DNA of 64,000 nucleotides. Origin: Pyrus communis (lineage: Eukaryota; Streptophyta; Magnoliopsida; Rosales; Rosaceae). Location of the stretch: contig NC_084806.1 of the NCBI RefSeq assembly GCF_963583255.1, forward strand, positions 14,674,317 to 14,738,316. The letters are read 5' to 3'. Position numbers and translations under genes: made by a program. Below, piece by piece: positions 1-11,186 of the stretch (within the stretch, counting starts at the first letter, position 1; each line of letters opens with the position of its first letter). The notes under the pieces are model-generated. The model made no database searches, had not been told where the DNA came from, and saw only the letters and a list, made by a program, of their open reading frames with translations.

Positions 1-205
1 GCCACTTAATATTACGATTTAGAGGTTTTTTTTTTTTACTTGTAAGTGAGACATCCCTTTTTTTTTTATATATATATATATATATTTTTAACAAATAATA
101 TTATCTACATTAAGGAGGTGAGGTAGTGCGCTAAGCCTCACAATGGGCTAGCAATAATGTAGTTCAAATTCGCATTTGGCAAGAATCGAACATAAGCCTC
201 TTGAG
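1..205. repeat. Rearranged tRNA-derived SINE pieces, opposite orientation
   Basis: Positions 1-55 match the head of a SINE-like repeat on the plus strand (GCCACTTAATATTACG, then ACTTGTAAGTGAGA). Positions 85-205 match the tail and middle of the same repeat on the minus strand (AACAAATAATATTATCTAC, then CAAGAATCGAAC, the complement of a B-box-like GTTCGATTC). A TA dinucleotide run lies between them. The fuller copy at 34254-34424 shows the normal order, so this locus has a head piece joined to an inverted partial copy. The SINE assignment rests on Pol III A/B-box-like motifs and is an inference. Confidence 0.5.
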
Positions 206-690
206 TACCAAAATGTATTATAATGAACATAAATGTTTATAATGAAATGTTTGTACCAAATATCAGTACCAAAATGCAATATATTGTAATGTACCTAATT
301 GTAATAACGAAATGTATGTATCAAAATGTATTACAAAGAATTAATGTACCTAAATGTATCTATGGACATACCAATATAAATTACTGAACTAATATACCTA
401 AATGGAGGACACAAATTGTGTCAGGACACATTATATAAAAAAAAAAAATTAGTTTACCTAAATGTTTACAACAAAATATATTATGATGAATGGAATTAGA
501 ATTAAATGTAATTAATACATTACAATTATGAAGAAAATGAGAAATAAAACATAAAAATATAATTAATAAATGTGGTGGTTAAATACATCAAGGGACAAAA
601 ATTAGATTTTTAATCTTACACAAAGTTGTAGTCTAAAAGTCATATTTTCCAAGGTTTAAAATGAAGTTTTCTATTTACTTATTCTATCAC
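206..690. other. AT-rich non-coding sequence with degenerate short repeats
   Basis: No gene is visible. Between 205 and 475 the phrases GTACCAAAATG and GTACCTAAATG recur at irregular spacing, which suggests an eroded tandem repeat. The rest is unassigned. Confidence 0.5.
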
Positions 691-1113
691 CCCTTTGGGT
701 GGCCTCGCTAAGGTAGAGTAGTTGGTGGTTTATTCTATTATTTTTGCTTCTTCTACACGAAATCCTTTCTTCTTCTATCTTGTGGGTGTATCAAGGTTAC
801 CCAGTTCTTCATTCTTCGCTCTGAATGTTTGTGCACACCAGGTGCTGGAGTCTTTTCCTTAGAGAGATTTCTCTACAATTTTCCGAAATGGTAACTGTGA
901 ATCAACTTCAAATCTTGCAATCATTGATCACTGGATTGATTTCATCCATTTCGACTTCTGTTACTGTGAAACTGGATGAGAACAATTATCTACAATGGCA
1001 TTTTCAGATGCAGTTGATGCTTCAAGTCCATGGAATTATGCAGTTCATTGACGAATCAAATATGTGTCATACTTAGTTTTCTTCTACTTATTTAGGATAT
1101 TTAGTGGTAACAT
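691..1113 (+). pseudogene. Ty1/copia gag relic, 5' part
   Basis: The reading frame from about 887 encodes a segment typical of the N-terminus of plant copia gag proteins (VKLDENNYLQWHFQMQ, then HGIMQFIDES). This is the region before the UBN2 domain. It is followed by a stop codon at 1074 and is cut by a transposon insertion at about 1113; the frame resumes after 3621. Together with 3628-4168 it forms a decayed gag. No pol sequence, LTRs or primer-binding site were found nearby, so this is a fragment of an old retrotransposon, or a gag-like sequence captured without the rest. Confidence 0.65.
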
Positions 1114-1225
1114 GGCTGGGTTCCATTCGAAATGGTTCGATTTTTTGCCAAAATCGAAATTGAACCGAAATTTTAGTTCGGTTCAATTTTTTTTTTTTCG
1201 ATTGTTTTCGGTTCAACATGGTTCG

Positions 1226-1230
<5 letters not shown>

Positions 1231-1280
<50 letters not shown>
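1231..1280. repeat. Poly-T tract (about 50 bases)
   Basis: An uninterrupted T run of roughly fifty bases inside the hAT-like element. It produces spurious poly-Phe and poly-Lys reading frames on the two strands. Confidence 0.95.
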
Positions 1281-1743
1281 CTCCTTCAATAGAAAAAAGA
1301 TTCCTAAGAAAACATCATTCTTCCGAATTTCCAATAGAATCAAGGACAATGACAATTTGCTTGCTAACGCTTAGGCGGCCAAGGGGGTAACATAGCATCA
1401 TTTTTTGAACTTCCACTTGTCGTTTCTACATACAAATAATAAAAGAAATTAATTAAAATGTTATTTAAAATAATCAAACTTTAACCACCGAAAGAGTTAT
1501 CATCAGACAGGGCATATTTCTGATTCCCATTCCACATCACCCACATACATGTTTTACTTCTATCAGCATATGCACAATGAAATTCGTGTCACCTTGCTAC
1601 CATTCCACATCACCAGCATACATATCCTACTCTTTCATAACATGGTTGTATTATCAACTTGCTACCATTCATTTTTTTTTTTCAAAAGCTTTCTGTATCT
1701 GTAGTCTTCTTCACTACATGCAAATTTTCAGTCAATCTTATTC

Positions 1744-2627
1744 TTAGGGTGCGTTTGTTTCCCCTCCTTAGGAGGGGCTGGCTTGGATTGCCTTAACTGG
1801 GATTATTATCCTACGTTTGATAAGGTCTTGGACTACAATAAATGGGACAAGCCTCAACTATAAGGCCCTCCCCGCTTCACTAAACCCTGTTATCTAGTTC
1901 CATACTTTCGCTTAGAATTAAGCGGGACTAAAAGAAAATTAAGGCCAAGATCCAGACCCCAGCTTTTGCTTGCTAAACAACGACATCCAATCATTAGGCT
2001 TCCTTCTTCTTCTACGGCGTCGTCACCATGGCCAGCAGTCAGCAGTGCTTGTTCTTCCTTTTTCCCAAAAAAATCCCAGATGGGCAGCTTTAGGGATGAA
2101 CAGAAAATTTCCAGAAAACCCCTTGGCTTTGCTTTCTTCTTCTACCCATCTCTAAAAAAAACATTTTCTCTATTTCAAATAATGCTCAAAGCTTCTTTCT
2201 TTCTCGATCGACACTTTAACCAACTCGCTGGAAAAAGAAAATCAAGAAATTTGAAAAATCAATGGAGTCAGTTAGATGATTGATAGAGATGATGAATGAT
2301 TGGTTGTATAGGTTATAGAGTTCAAAAGAAAGATGGGAAGGATCTGGGTTTTGCAGGAAAAAGAGAAAGAAAAAGAGATGAGACGGAGCTAAATAGGGAG
2401 AAGAGGAAAGAAATTTCCAGATGGGGGCAGTGTTTTTTAGAAAAAATAAAAAGAAAAAAAGATGTTGAATTAATAATAAAATATTATTAGAAATGTATTA
2501 AATAATATAATATTATAGTCTGTTAATTATCCTGTTTTTTAGTCGGATACTGCACCAAACGCTTAATTAAGTCTGTCCCTAAAGCTAGTTCAGTCCGAGA
2601 TAGTCCGGTGCAACAAACGCACCCTTA
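1744..2627. mobile_element. Tourist/PIF-Harbinger-type non-autonomous element (878 bp)
   Basis: The perfect 13 bp terminal inverted repeat GGGTGCGTTTGTT at 1747 matches its complement ending at 2624. It is flanked by the 3 bp target duplication TTA (1744-1746 and 2625-2627). The TTA duplication and GGG...GTTTG terminus are characteristic of Tourist-like PIF/Harbinger elements. The interior has short frames only (for example 1966-2283), none resembling a transposase, so the element would need enzyme supplied in trans. Confidence 0.8.
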
Positions 2628-2654
2628 ATGTATTGCAGTACTAGGAAGATGAAA

Positions 2655-2756
2655 TTAGAAAGGGAGAACTGGAGAAGGATACCGATAGAAAGATGAGAGA
2701 AAATAGAGCTCAACTGGATGCTGAAAGGGCTCGCAAGCTTGCCAACAAAATTATTG
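2655..2756 (+). pseudogene. Possible captured host exon fragment
   Basis: One frame reads as an uninterrupted charged helix (RKMRENRAQLDAERARKL), a composition typical of plant nuclear or RNA-processing proteins rather than of transposons. It has no start or stop codon and ends in unrelated sequence. It lies between the nested Tourist element and the right end of the hAT-like element. I do not recognise the parent gene; chance coding-like sequence is possible. Confidence 0.3.
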
Positions 2757-2846
2757 TTCTGAGAGAACTAGTAACATTCACTATCAGTAGTAGTAGAAGA
2801 CTAGTAAGCATATGAAATATACAGAGTGAAATCATGCAGCAAACCT

Positions 2847-3062
2847 TTAATGGTAAATCACCCCAGCTATCAAGCACATTATTAAACTTAAGTCATGCTT
2901 AGTGCCTGCAATTACGACATACTTTACAATAGAACTAGTTTCAAAAGCAACACTAGTATAAAGCATTTTGTCTTCAGTCCGTGACAACGAACTTGGACCA
3001 TTTGGTATTCCCCAATGTGGTAGCAATATCGGATCCTCTGGTTTATAATGTTTGCTATTCAT
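2847..3062 (-). pseudogene. Possible second captured exon-like fragment
   Basis: A 71-codon frame on the minus strand (MNSKHYKPEDPILLPHWG...) has balanced amino-acid use, unlike its AT-rich surroundings. It lies within the hAT-like element. I recognise no domain. It may be a captured exon or simply a chance open frame. Opposite orientation to the 2655-2756 piece argues against one contiguous captured gene. Confidence 0.2.
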
Positions 3063-3127
3063 GATAAAACGAATTTAAACCTTACCTGAACTAGAAAGTA
3101 AAAACTCAGATCCTCTGGTTTCTTCCA

Positions 3128-3232
3128 ACTGTAAGTCTGTAAGACAAAATTGTGTGTTTATTTAGGTAGCATTTACAGGAAAAAATAGGAGTTCCATCCA
3201 ACTGTAAGACAAAATTGTGTGTTTATTTATAT
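3128..3232 (+). repeat. Direct duplication of about 30 bp
   Basis: The string CAACTGTAAG...ACAAAATTGTGTG...TTTATTTA appears at about 3127-3165 and again at about 3199-3230, separated by about 40 bases. It is local duplication inside the hAT-like element. Confidence 0.7.
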
Positions 3233-3627
3233 AATTCCATCTCAGTGTTAAAACTTTTACAATCAGTAAGTGAATGATATATCCATATGTTGCATAAAGA
3301 AACCCAGAAAATGCAACGTATGAATCCCTCTAATCTTTGTTGATAGAAAATGCAAATTAATAATTAAAAATCTGTAAAGGCCACAATATGAATCATTCTC
3401 TAATCTTTGTCCAATCAGAACCAATTTGAACAGATGAATAGAACAAAAAATTAAACACAGAGAAGTGAGAGTGTGAGACTAACCTTTTGATGTCGAGACT
3501 CGAAACGGTAGAAGAAGCTGATGGCGAGATGACTGATGGCGAGGTATGATAGATTGAAGAATTGAAATTGATTTTCGGTTCAGTTTTTTTTTTGTTTTCG
3601 GTTTTTCCAACCCATCCCTAGTAACAT

Positions 3628-4168
3628 CTAGTACTTCATCTTCAAGAATTGAAATTGATGAGTACAAAGTCTTGAAAATGCATAATCATGCCTTGATGTT
3701 GTTACTTACTACAACACTTCCTTCATCCGCTATTTCCTGTGTGATTGGTACCAAGAGTTCTTAAAAGATTTGGGTTCATCTTCAAAACCAGTTTTTCTTA
3801 CCAAGTACAAAAACCAATATAATCAAATTACAGACTGATCTTTACAATATTAAGAAATGATCAAATTCATCAATATCTTTGAAGAATTAAAGAAGCAAGG
3901 GGATGGACTTTCTATTCTTGGTGTCACATTTGCTGATGAAGACTTTGTGATCATTACGTTGAATGGACTTCCTCCAAAATACAACACATTTAAATGTGTA
4001 ATCAAAGGGTGTGAGAGTATCGTTTCACTCAAGGAATTTTGTGCACAATTGCTGGCTAAGGAAGCCATTGTGGATTGTGCTCTTGTGAAACCCCTTATGT
4101 CTGTTGTGGTAACTAAATTTGGTGAATGTAAGACAAACTGTTCTTTCTTTCCTCTCTTTAGCTCTTAA
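3628..4168 (+). pseudogene. Ty1/copia gag relic, 3' part (UBN2-like)
   Basis: This continues the gag relic after the hAT-like insertion. The sequence 3640-3850 reads as gag with stop codons. From 3857 a frame encodes a UBN2/gag-type stretch (EDFVIITLNGLPPKYNTF, then SIVSLKEFCAQLLAKEAIVD). This is the conserved part of copia gag preceding the zinc knuckle. In-frame stops and frame changes occur before 3857, and no zinc knuckle or pol follows. The gene is dead. Confidence 0.7.
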
Positions 4169-5337
4169 TTTCATGCTGGTTTCAATGGTTGTTATCATGC
4201 TCAATCCAATTTTAGTTCATGCCAATCAAGCTATGGTAATAATGTTGATAGTTAATTATAATGGAATTCTTAGCTCACCTCCATCTCCATATCCTAGTTC
4301 TTTGCCACCTGAGTTTACATAAGGATCATCTTGTTGCCCATTGTTCTGCTCAAATACCAACTCATCTATTACCCGAGATCCAAACTTGCAGGATCAGCTT
4401 CGAGTTTTTAATTCAATGAAGTCAATTGAGAAGGACTTTATTATGGTCAATTCTTTTTCCCATTACCTTGACTCTATTATGGTCAGTTCTTTGACTCTAT
4501 TATGGTACAATAATTTTTTGGTTAGTTTTGATGAATACATCCATGTATATATGTGTATATATGTATATATACACAATATATTGGAGAATATAATTTCTCT
4601 ACTATTTTTTTAATCCCATAAATTTGGATTTTATTTAAAATCTCATTAATTAAATAACTACAAATTTTATTTTTAATTTAAAGAATATAATAACCTACTT
4701 AGAAATACATTATTACATTAATGTCAAGGACCTTAATAAAAAATTGAAAACCACAAAGGTTTTAGTCAATGAACATTGGTAGTTAGGGACCACATCCAAA
4801 GTCTCCCTTAAGTTTAAGTTTGTGAGAACAAATTTAAGGAGGATTAAGTTTACTAACACGTGTCAATACGATTAGAGGCCACATATATGTCACATGCAAA
4901 ATGAGTGCAAAAGACTTGAACTCATACTGACATACATGTTAATTTGTCTTTTGGGTTTCCAAAAAAGCAACTCAACCAAAAAAGGTACCTAATTGGTATA
5001 ATTTTTGCATATACTACTTTCACGTAGTGGTGGAAAGCAATCATGCTAATGCCCTGTGCGGATTTGATCCACGTCGATTATCCTCCCCTCTAACAACTTA
5101 CTATTTAACCTACTAACGCTATCACTTACTTAAAAAAAAAAAAAAATTATTTTATTCCCACCAATTATTGTGAAAAGATTATTTTACTAGCACCAAGTGT
5201 CAATCTACAGTAGAATAATTCTTCGAGTTTTGGCCAAGACAAGGTTGTTATTTGCAATATCGACAAGTTATTATAGTTTAAACATAAAAATTAGAAATAA
5301 AAACAAAAGTAAAAAAGCAATAGTTTATTGGTGTTAC
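4169..5337. other. Non-coding AT-rich interval
   Basis: Short frames at 4119-4613 are weak and may be decayed gag tail. A TA/GTATATAT microsatellite-like tract lies at 4547-4575. The rest shows no gene or transposon end that I can support. Confidence 0.5.
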
Positions 5338-5669
5338 TGTTGAGAATGAATCCCACACGTGAAAATTGATAGACATGGCATGTGCTTATAAGTAACTAGG
5401 CAACTCCTCATATTGCCAATTGGTTTTATGGTGGAACCTCAACTTTGTTCATGGTATCAGAGCAAGGTTGTCCCATGTGTGAAGTCCAACAGCTAAATGT
5501 TCCCCATATCATGCGATTGGTGTTGTCCAATTGTTAGAATTAAAAATTAACCACACATGAGGCGTGTTGAGAGTGAATCCCATATCGGAAAGAGGAGGGA
5601 CCTTGCATGTACTTCTAAGTAATTGGACTACTTCCCACATTGCCAATTGGTTTCATGGTTGAAGCTCAA

Positions 5670-5677
<8 letters not shown>
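5338..5677 (+). mobile_element. TRIM (terminal-repeat retrotransposon in miniature)
   Basis: Two similar short LTRs flank a tiny interior. LTR1 runs 5338-5451 (starts TGTTGAGAATGAATCCCA, ends TTCA). LTR2 starts at 5565 (TGTTGAGAGTGAATCCCA) and runs to about 5677, where a T tract obscures its end. Directly after LTR1 is TGGTATCAGAGC, the standard primer-binding site complementary to initiator methionine tRNA. The roughly 113 bp interior has no coding capacity. Such elements move only with enzymes of other retrotransposons. The target duplication could not be confirmed because of the T tract. Confidence 0.85.
5452..5463 (+). other. TRIM primer-binding site (tRNA-iMet type)
   Basis: TGGTATCAGAGC abuts the CA end of LTR1, the position and sequence expected for reverse-transcription priming by initiator tRNA-Met. 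Confidence 0.85.
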
Positions 5678-5700
<23 letters not shown>

Positions 5701-5785
5701 TTTATTTTTTTATTTTATAAATATATATATATATATACACACACTCACACATTGACACATACATACATACATACATACATATATT
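5677..5785. repeat. Poly-T, TA and CATA microsatellites
   Basis: A T run (5677-5702) is followed by a TA run (about 5718-5736) and a tetranucleotide CATA run (about 5759-5782). Simple-sequence DNA directly after the TRIM. Confidence 0.9.
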
Positions 5786-5999
5786 TATTAAGGAAGGCTT
5801 TAGAGTTTGAAACTATTATAATAATTTACAAAAAAAGAAGTTTTGAACCCAGAACCTATATGTAAAAACGCAACACTCTATTAGCTAAAATATTTTACAC
5901 ATGCAAAATTTTATTTTACACTGATAGTCCATCACAAAAAGCCAAATTTCTGAACAATAATTAGCTACTGATGAGTAGATTTTATATTATATATTTAAC

Positions 6000-7400
6000 C
6001 TTATTCTTAGTATATTTTGGTTATTATTTTGGAAGAATTTTGATACTTTGAGTTGTATTTTCAATATAGGACTTTCAACTTCCTCTGGAGCAAGGCGTGA
6101 TCAAATGGATGAATTTTGGAGTAATTCTAGTTGGAGGATGTTCGTAAGTCACTTAGCTTGATTGTGTCAAAGTTTGGAATTTTTTACCAATCGGTGATTT
6201 TCTGATGATAGAATAAAGGAGTAGTGCATGGTGCTGGAAAAGTGACGTTTTGGGCTTGAATTGCGTTTTTGGAGCCCGGCCAAGATGACCGTGGCCTTCT
6301 AAAGATGTGTTCAGAACGTTCTAATCTTTAAAATGAGCTATTATGGGCCGGATTTGGAGGATATTTGAGGCTAAAATGTGGCTGGACAATTCCCTTGCAG
6401 ATTCTCCTAGCTCAATTAGGACTTTATTTTCTAAGATATTTTTATTATTATTTAGTTTCCTAGTTGAGAAAAAAATACTATGTTTTAGGGATTATGCGAT
6501 GGCATGGCAGTGGATATAAGGCTTTGCCGGTCTTAGTTTTTTAAAAAAGGTTTTTTTGATGCGACTTTGAAGACAAAAATTTGCTAGCGTTCTTGAAGGA
6601 TTTCAGATTTTTACTTTAAGGTGTTGTCATTCCTATTCATTCTAATAATATTTTCCATGAATTTAATTATGAATATGCGTAGCTAATTCGTTTGCTAGGG
6701 CGAAGCCTTGAGTTTTAGCATGAATATGTAATTTTTATTTAATTGCTTATGGTTGATTGCTTGCATGCTTTGAATTATTGATCACAATTTTAAACTATAT
6801 AATTGTCTTAATGCTTGATCACCATTAGGATCTTTAGAAAAGTGATTGGATGCAATTTTCGGAAGGTTCCCTGAAAATGAACATCGCGTCTTAAGGGTTG
6901 CATGGTCTTTCAAAGGGTTTTCATAAAACATAATGAGTCTCTCATGTTCATATTTGATCCGAACGTCCAGACGGATTGCATGTTTGATATACGTTATATA
7001 TTGAAGGTTCCAAAAGTAGAGTATATATTACGAAAACCTAACCTTCAAAGTGGCATGTGTAGATCATAAGTAATTGGTAAAAATTCATAGGATTGCTAAG
7101 TGATTGGGGAACCCTAGTGCTTTTATAAATTGGTATTTAAAACTCTTTTCTTTTATCGTATTAAATTTGGGTGAATTTGCTATTTGTTTTTAATTAAAAT
7201 TCGTTTTTCATATTACCCAAATTCAAAAACTCCTTTATCAATTTTCAATTTTAAGTAGTTAATTAGGATTTTTTTTTTTTACATAAACTATTAAAATAGT
7301 CGTTGTAGAGAACGACCTTACATGAGCATCTATACTACAACATTCTTGTATTCTTGCAAGTATTTTGTGTGATTTTAGCTACACCGAATGAGAATGAAAT
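6000..7400 (+). other. Non-coding, LTR-retrotransposon-like relic
   Basis: No reading frame of note. The phrasing near 7300-7365 (GTAGAGAACGACCTTACATG, then CTATACTACAACATT and CTTGCAAGTATTTTG) and near 6670-6715 (GCTAATTCGTTTGCTAGGG) resembles leader and LTR-end sequence of large plant Gypsy elements. No paired LTR, primer site or coding domain was found, so the call is tentative. Confidence 0.3.
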
Positions 7401-7683
7401 AAATTGAAAAGAGTGCATGGTTCATATTTAAATATTTATAATCAGAGCACAGATGACACTAGATGCTTTACATGAGAAGAGCATGCAACTCCATATCTTT
7501 GAGCTAATCCTTAACTGCTAGCTAGCCGAGCGCTAAATACCATGATGGTACCAAGTAGTACAAATAGCGGCATGCATGCAACTATGTACGTATGTAATAG
7601 TTGTAACAAATGATCACTCTTATTCTACATAATAATATATGGAACCGAGCCAGCAAGCTAGTCATCCATGCATGCATGCATCA

Positions 7684-8742
7684 TTAGTTGGGAAATGGAG
7701 GCTTGTGTGGTGGTTTTTGAGGTGGCTTGACAGGGCGAGTTGGGGGCTTCTTTCCAGTACCAGTTGGGGGTTTTAGTTTCCGAGGTGGCTTGTGATATGA
7801 GTCTCTTCCCTCCTCCACCACATTCTCTTCAAGATGACGATCATGATGAGGTGGCTCATCTCCCTTACCCTTCGGTGGCTTATCTCCCTTACCCTTTGGA
7901 GGCTGCTCAACTGGCTTTGGTTTTGGGTTGTGTTCGGGGAATGGCTTGTGATCTCCATCGTCATTATGTTCAAGTGGGGTTGGTGGCTTGCCTTTTGGAG
8001 GTAGCTTTGGCTTCTTTCCCTTAGGAGGCAATTTCCCATCCAATGACTCTGCCTCTAATAAACGACGTCCGGTGTTTTGTTCATTGTGAGGCGGCTTGTG
8101 CTCCGGTGGTGGCTTCTTACCCTTGGGAGGTTCATCATGACCTGCGGTTCCTTTGTTCTTCAGTGGTGGCTTTTCTCCTTTTTGGGATTCCTGATCACCT
8201 GGGTGTCCTGGTTTGTGCTCGGGCGGTGGCTTCTCTCCTTTCTTCGGTGGCTCGTCACCTGGGTGTCCAATACCTGGGGTATGTCCTGGTGGTCCTCTCT
8301 TCGGTGGCTCATCACTTGGCTGTCCTGGTTTGTGCTCTGGTGGCGGTTTCTCAAACCCTGGATCCTCAGTGTGCTCTTGGGGTGCCTTTTTGTGCCCTTG
8401 TGGTGGCTTTTGTCCCTTTGGAGGCTGATTGTGCTCTTGTGGTGGCTTTTGTCCCTCGGGAATTTTGCCTTCCACCTCTAGCAAGTGGTGTTCATTGTGT
8501 GGTGGCTTGTGCTTGGGTGGAGGCTTCTCTCCTTTGCCCTTGAGGGGCTCGTTATGTTGGGTTGGGGGCTTCTTCTCTGGGAATGGGAAAGGCTCTTCCT
8601 TGTTAAGTGGGGTTGGAGTCTTGTGATTTGATGGGTTGTGGGAAGGAGGCTTGTGAATTGGGGGTTTCAGGGCAAGAGAAGGAGTTGAAGTGGTGAAAAC
8701 CACCACTCCGACAAGAAAAACTAGCAAGTAATTGGGAGACAT
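7684..8742 (-). CDS. Secreted proline-rich cell-wall protein (nodulin-75/PRP-like)
   Basis: This is a 352-residue intronless gene. Residues 1 to about 24 form a classic signal peptide (MSPNYLLVFLVGVVVF..., cleavage likely after SLA). The mature part is almost wholly Pro/Lys/His/Glu/Gly-rich, with degenerate repeats such as GEKPPPEHKPG, GQKPPQEH and KPPHNEH. Three spaced acidic leucine motifs interrupt it (HHLLEVEG, RRLLEAES, RHLEENVVEE). Such proteins are exported to the cell wall and cross-linked there; that is family knowledge, not shown here. The start is the only ATG giving a signal peptide and lies 53 bases from a TATA box. No transmembrane segment beyond the signal is visible. Antisense frames across the gene are shadows of the repeats. 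It is the one clearly intact host gene in the window, and it is related to the broken gene at 55106. Confidence 0.88.
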   Translation of the reverse strand: MSPNYLLVFLVGVVVFTTSTPSLALKPPIHKPPSHNPSNHKTPTPLNKEEPFPFPEKKPPTQHNEPLKGKGEKPPPKHKPPHNEHHLLEVEGKIPEGQKPPQEHNQPPKGQKPPQGHKKAPQEHTEDPGFEKPPPEHKPGQPSDEPPKRGPPGHTPGIGHPGDEPPKKGEKPPPEHKPGHPGDQESQKGEKPPLKNKGTAGHDEPPKGKKPPPEHKPPHNEQNTGRRLLEAESLDGKLPPKGKKPKLPPKGKPPTPLEHNDDGDHKPFPEHNPKPKPVEQPPKGKGDKPPKGKGDEPPHHDRHLEENVVEEGRDSYHKPPRKLKPPTGTGKKPPTRPVKPPQKPPHKPPFPN

Positions 8743-8794
8743 CTTTAGACTCTTATGTTCTAGGATGGTTCGAAACTAGTAGAAGTGAGTGGTT

Positions 8795-8801
8795 TTTTAT
8801 A
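8795..8801 (-). promoter_or_regulatory. TATA box of the proline-rich gene
   Basis: Read on the minus strand this is TATAAAA in the context CACTATAAAAAACC. It lies 53 bases upstream of the ATG at 8742, implying a leader of roughly 20-30 bases. Confidence 0.75.
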
Positions 8802-8809
8802 GTGATGGG

Positions 8810-11180
8810 GCAGCACTGTGGTCATGACACATGTCACCATGCACTTGGATTTTTTAAAACGAAATGTGTGTACTCGTTGAATTTTGTATGGTTTGGTTTT
8901 TATTTTGTTTGTACAATTTTATATATGAGGAGGGGTCCATTTAGGGTCCTATTTGAGTTGAAATGTTTGACAACTTTTACGTTCAAACCAGGTAGGGGAC
9001 TTGCAGGAAAGCTAAACTACACGACTTAGTTTTCACAACTCACATGCAGTCAGTGACCTGGTACTCTAGCATTACTGATCGATATTATATTAGAGATAAT
9101 GTTTTAACTTTAGAAAGAACAAGACAATAAGAAAATATAGCAAGTTGCTTTTGCACGTTTTTCTTTTAAACAAGATGGAGAGATTTTTCGGTGCGATCGT
9201 CATACGAGATGGTACATCACGTGTTGTTATATAAATGATGGGATATGTGTGTTAAAAAGTTAATAACTTAAGAAATAAAATTTTCCACCACTTACATAAA
9301 AATACGTGGTGTACTGTTCGTGTTTTCGTCACAACTAAAAATTTCTCCACAAGATGGAGAAAACAATGTTACTTTCTTTTCGAAATAAGTTCGAACTAAA
9401 TGGCCGTCTATATTCCTGCATATATAGCCGACTGTATATGCACAAGTATTTTTCAAGTTTTCTTTTCCATAACTAGAAATATTGACTCAAATATTTTACG
9501 TTAATGCTATAAAAATATTGAGCTAATGATTTAGTAAAACAAACAATCCTTTGTAAAGTTATTCACATACAAATTATATATTAGTACATCGAATTGCAGC
9601 ATATATCTCGAATATAAAAGAGATTCACTTCAGCAAATTTAGAGACTTATACCATGTTAACAGACTATAGCGTAGACCAAATTGTTGTAAGAAATGGAAC
9701 TCACTTGTGCATCAAATAAATATGGTACACAAGACATTACTCTTTCTTTTTGTTCTATTCCAACGATATATATAATTTTACTTAATCTAAACGACAGAGA
9801 GGTGAAATCGAGTGTGAAACACAAAACATATTCTTCCTTTTTCAAGTTGAAGCTCAATTGATTGGATGATAATTAGTGCCGCCTTCAATGGTTTAAAGAC
9901 ATGGTTTATCAAGCTGTGACAAGATTGAGTGTGGCTTTAGGTTCTTTTTCACGTAGTGATTCATGATGCTGTCTTATTATATGCTATCCAACATTTAGCG
10001 GCTCCCATAATCACTTTAAGGAAATAAATTATGGAAACTAAATTCTCTTTTGGAAAAAGCTAGCATGATGAAATTAATTGGATAAATCCATCAGTCCACA
10101 GATTTTGCTTGTTTCTACGAAGATCTTGTGTATCCGGTGGAAAGATGGACAATATTTTACCGACTATATATTTTATTTGTTTTAAATTTTTTTTTTTTTT
10201 TGTTAATTACTACTAATCCCTATATCAGCGAGCCCGCAATGGTCTTTCTCCTTTTCCCACTTAGGATGACGACCTGTATTTAATGTTGATATAAACGACA
10301 CTAAATCGCAAGTTGTTTTGGTGCATAGTTTATGTGGCTAGAAAGCAGCTATCTAGTTAAGCAGAGGCTAGCAAGATTTCACGTAAACGACATTAATCAC
10401 TTTCAAGAACCGATGTCAAGATTATAAGAGTTGAGCGTATCTGTGGTATTTAAGTGTTTTACAAGTTTTGTCAAGAGCATTGAAATCTTTTCTTTTCTGT
10501 TATGTGAATTGTGAATGACTGAAGAGAGAAACTCTTAGTACCCATTTGAATGGAGGAATTCCAAATCTATGGATTTTTTGATAAAATTATAAGATTAAAT
10601 TGGTTGTTTCAACTATTACAATCATTATATGCGACTAAGTAAAGGAAGAAAACAAGTGAGTTTCAAATAATTCCTTGCATATTGTTATTTCAAATTCATT
10701 TAAACGTACTACTTTGTGTGTAGTTGTAATCTTATTTGTCAATTCCAAAACGTTTCTCTTAACTTCTTCCATGCAAAAAGAGAGCATTTAATTTGATACT
10801 TCTCTTCCATTCTTAAAAGGTTTCCGCAACTCGAAGCCTCTGGGCCAGTCAAAAAATGCAGAGAACTTAAAAGTCAAATGGTACATATATCTTCCTTGAT
10901 ACAGTTGCAACATGAACGAATTTTCCTTTTGTTTGTTTTCGGGTTTATTTGGGTGCGTTTGCATGTGCATGCATATATATGTTGTCCGTGTAGTGAAATT
11001 GTGTGAAGGCATGAAAGCAGTTGTATGAGTCATGTGGCTGCTTTTGCTACAGGATCTGAAGAAAATTCTCAGTCACCTCGCCATGTAAGGTTACTAATTT
11101 ATTTATGCTATAACATTTATGTACTTATTCAAAATTATATTCTCTAGGTCCCTAATATTCATCAATTATGTTATTCATGT
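8810..11180. other. Upstream and intergenic region, no gene seen
   Basis: AT-rich sequence with only short unsupported frames. A T run lies at 10190-10201. I recognise no transposon ends. The first several hundred bases presumably hold the promoter of the proline-rich gene, but I cannot support specific elements beyond the TATA box. Confidence 0.5.
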
Positions 11181-11186
11181 AGATGG

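Larger units (their letters stand above)
1107..3627. mobile_element. hAT-like non-autonomous element inserted in the copia gag relic
   Basis: The direct repeat GTAACAT occurs at 1107-1113 and 3621-3627, and gag homology continues on both sides. The ends are imperfect inverted repeats: GGCTGGGTT just inside the left side, and the complement of TAGGGATGGGTT on the right. Both are followed by subterminal GGTTC/GAACC-rich sequence (AATTGAACCGAAA left, TTTTCGGTTCAG right). The left end seems to lack about three bases. The element is about 2.5 kb, encodes no transposase, holds the Tourist-like element at 1747-2624, and may hold host exon pieces at 2655-3062. The hAT assignment comes from the TAGGGATG-type end and the 7-8 bp duplication. 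Confidence 0.55.

Noticed and set aside
1064..1390. Open frames rich in Phe (plus) and Lys (minus) at 1064-1390 and 1173-1355
   Set aside because: They are translations of a poly-T tract inside a transposon.
7740..8626. Several long plus-strand and alternative-frame ORFs over 7740-8626
   Set aside because: They are antisense or shifted shadows of the repetitive proline-rich gene; none has a signal peptide or domain.
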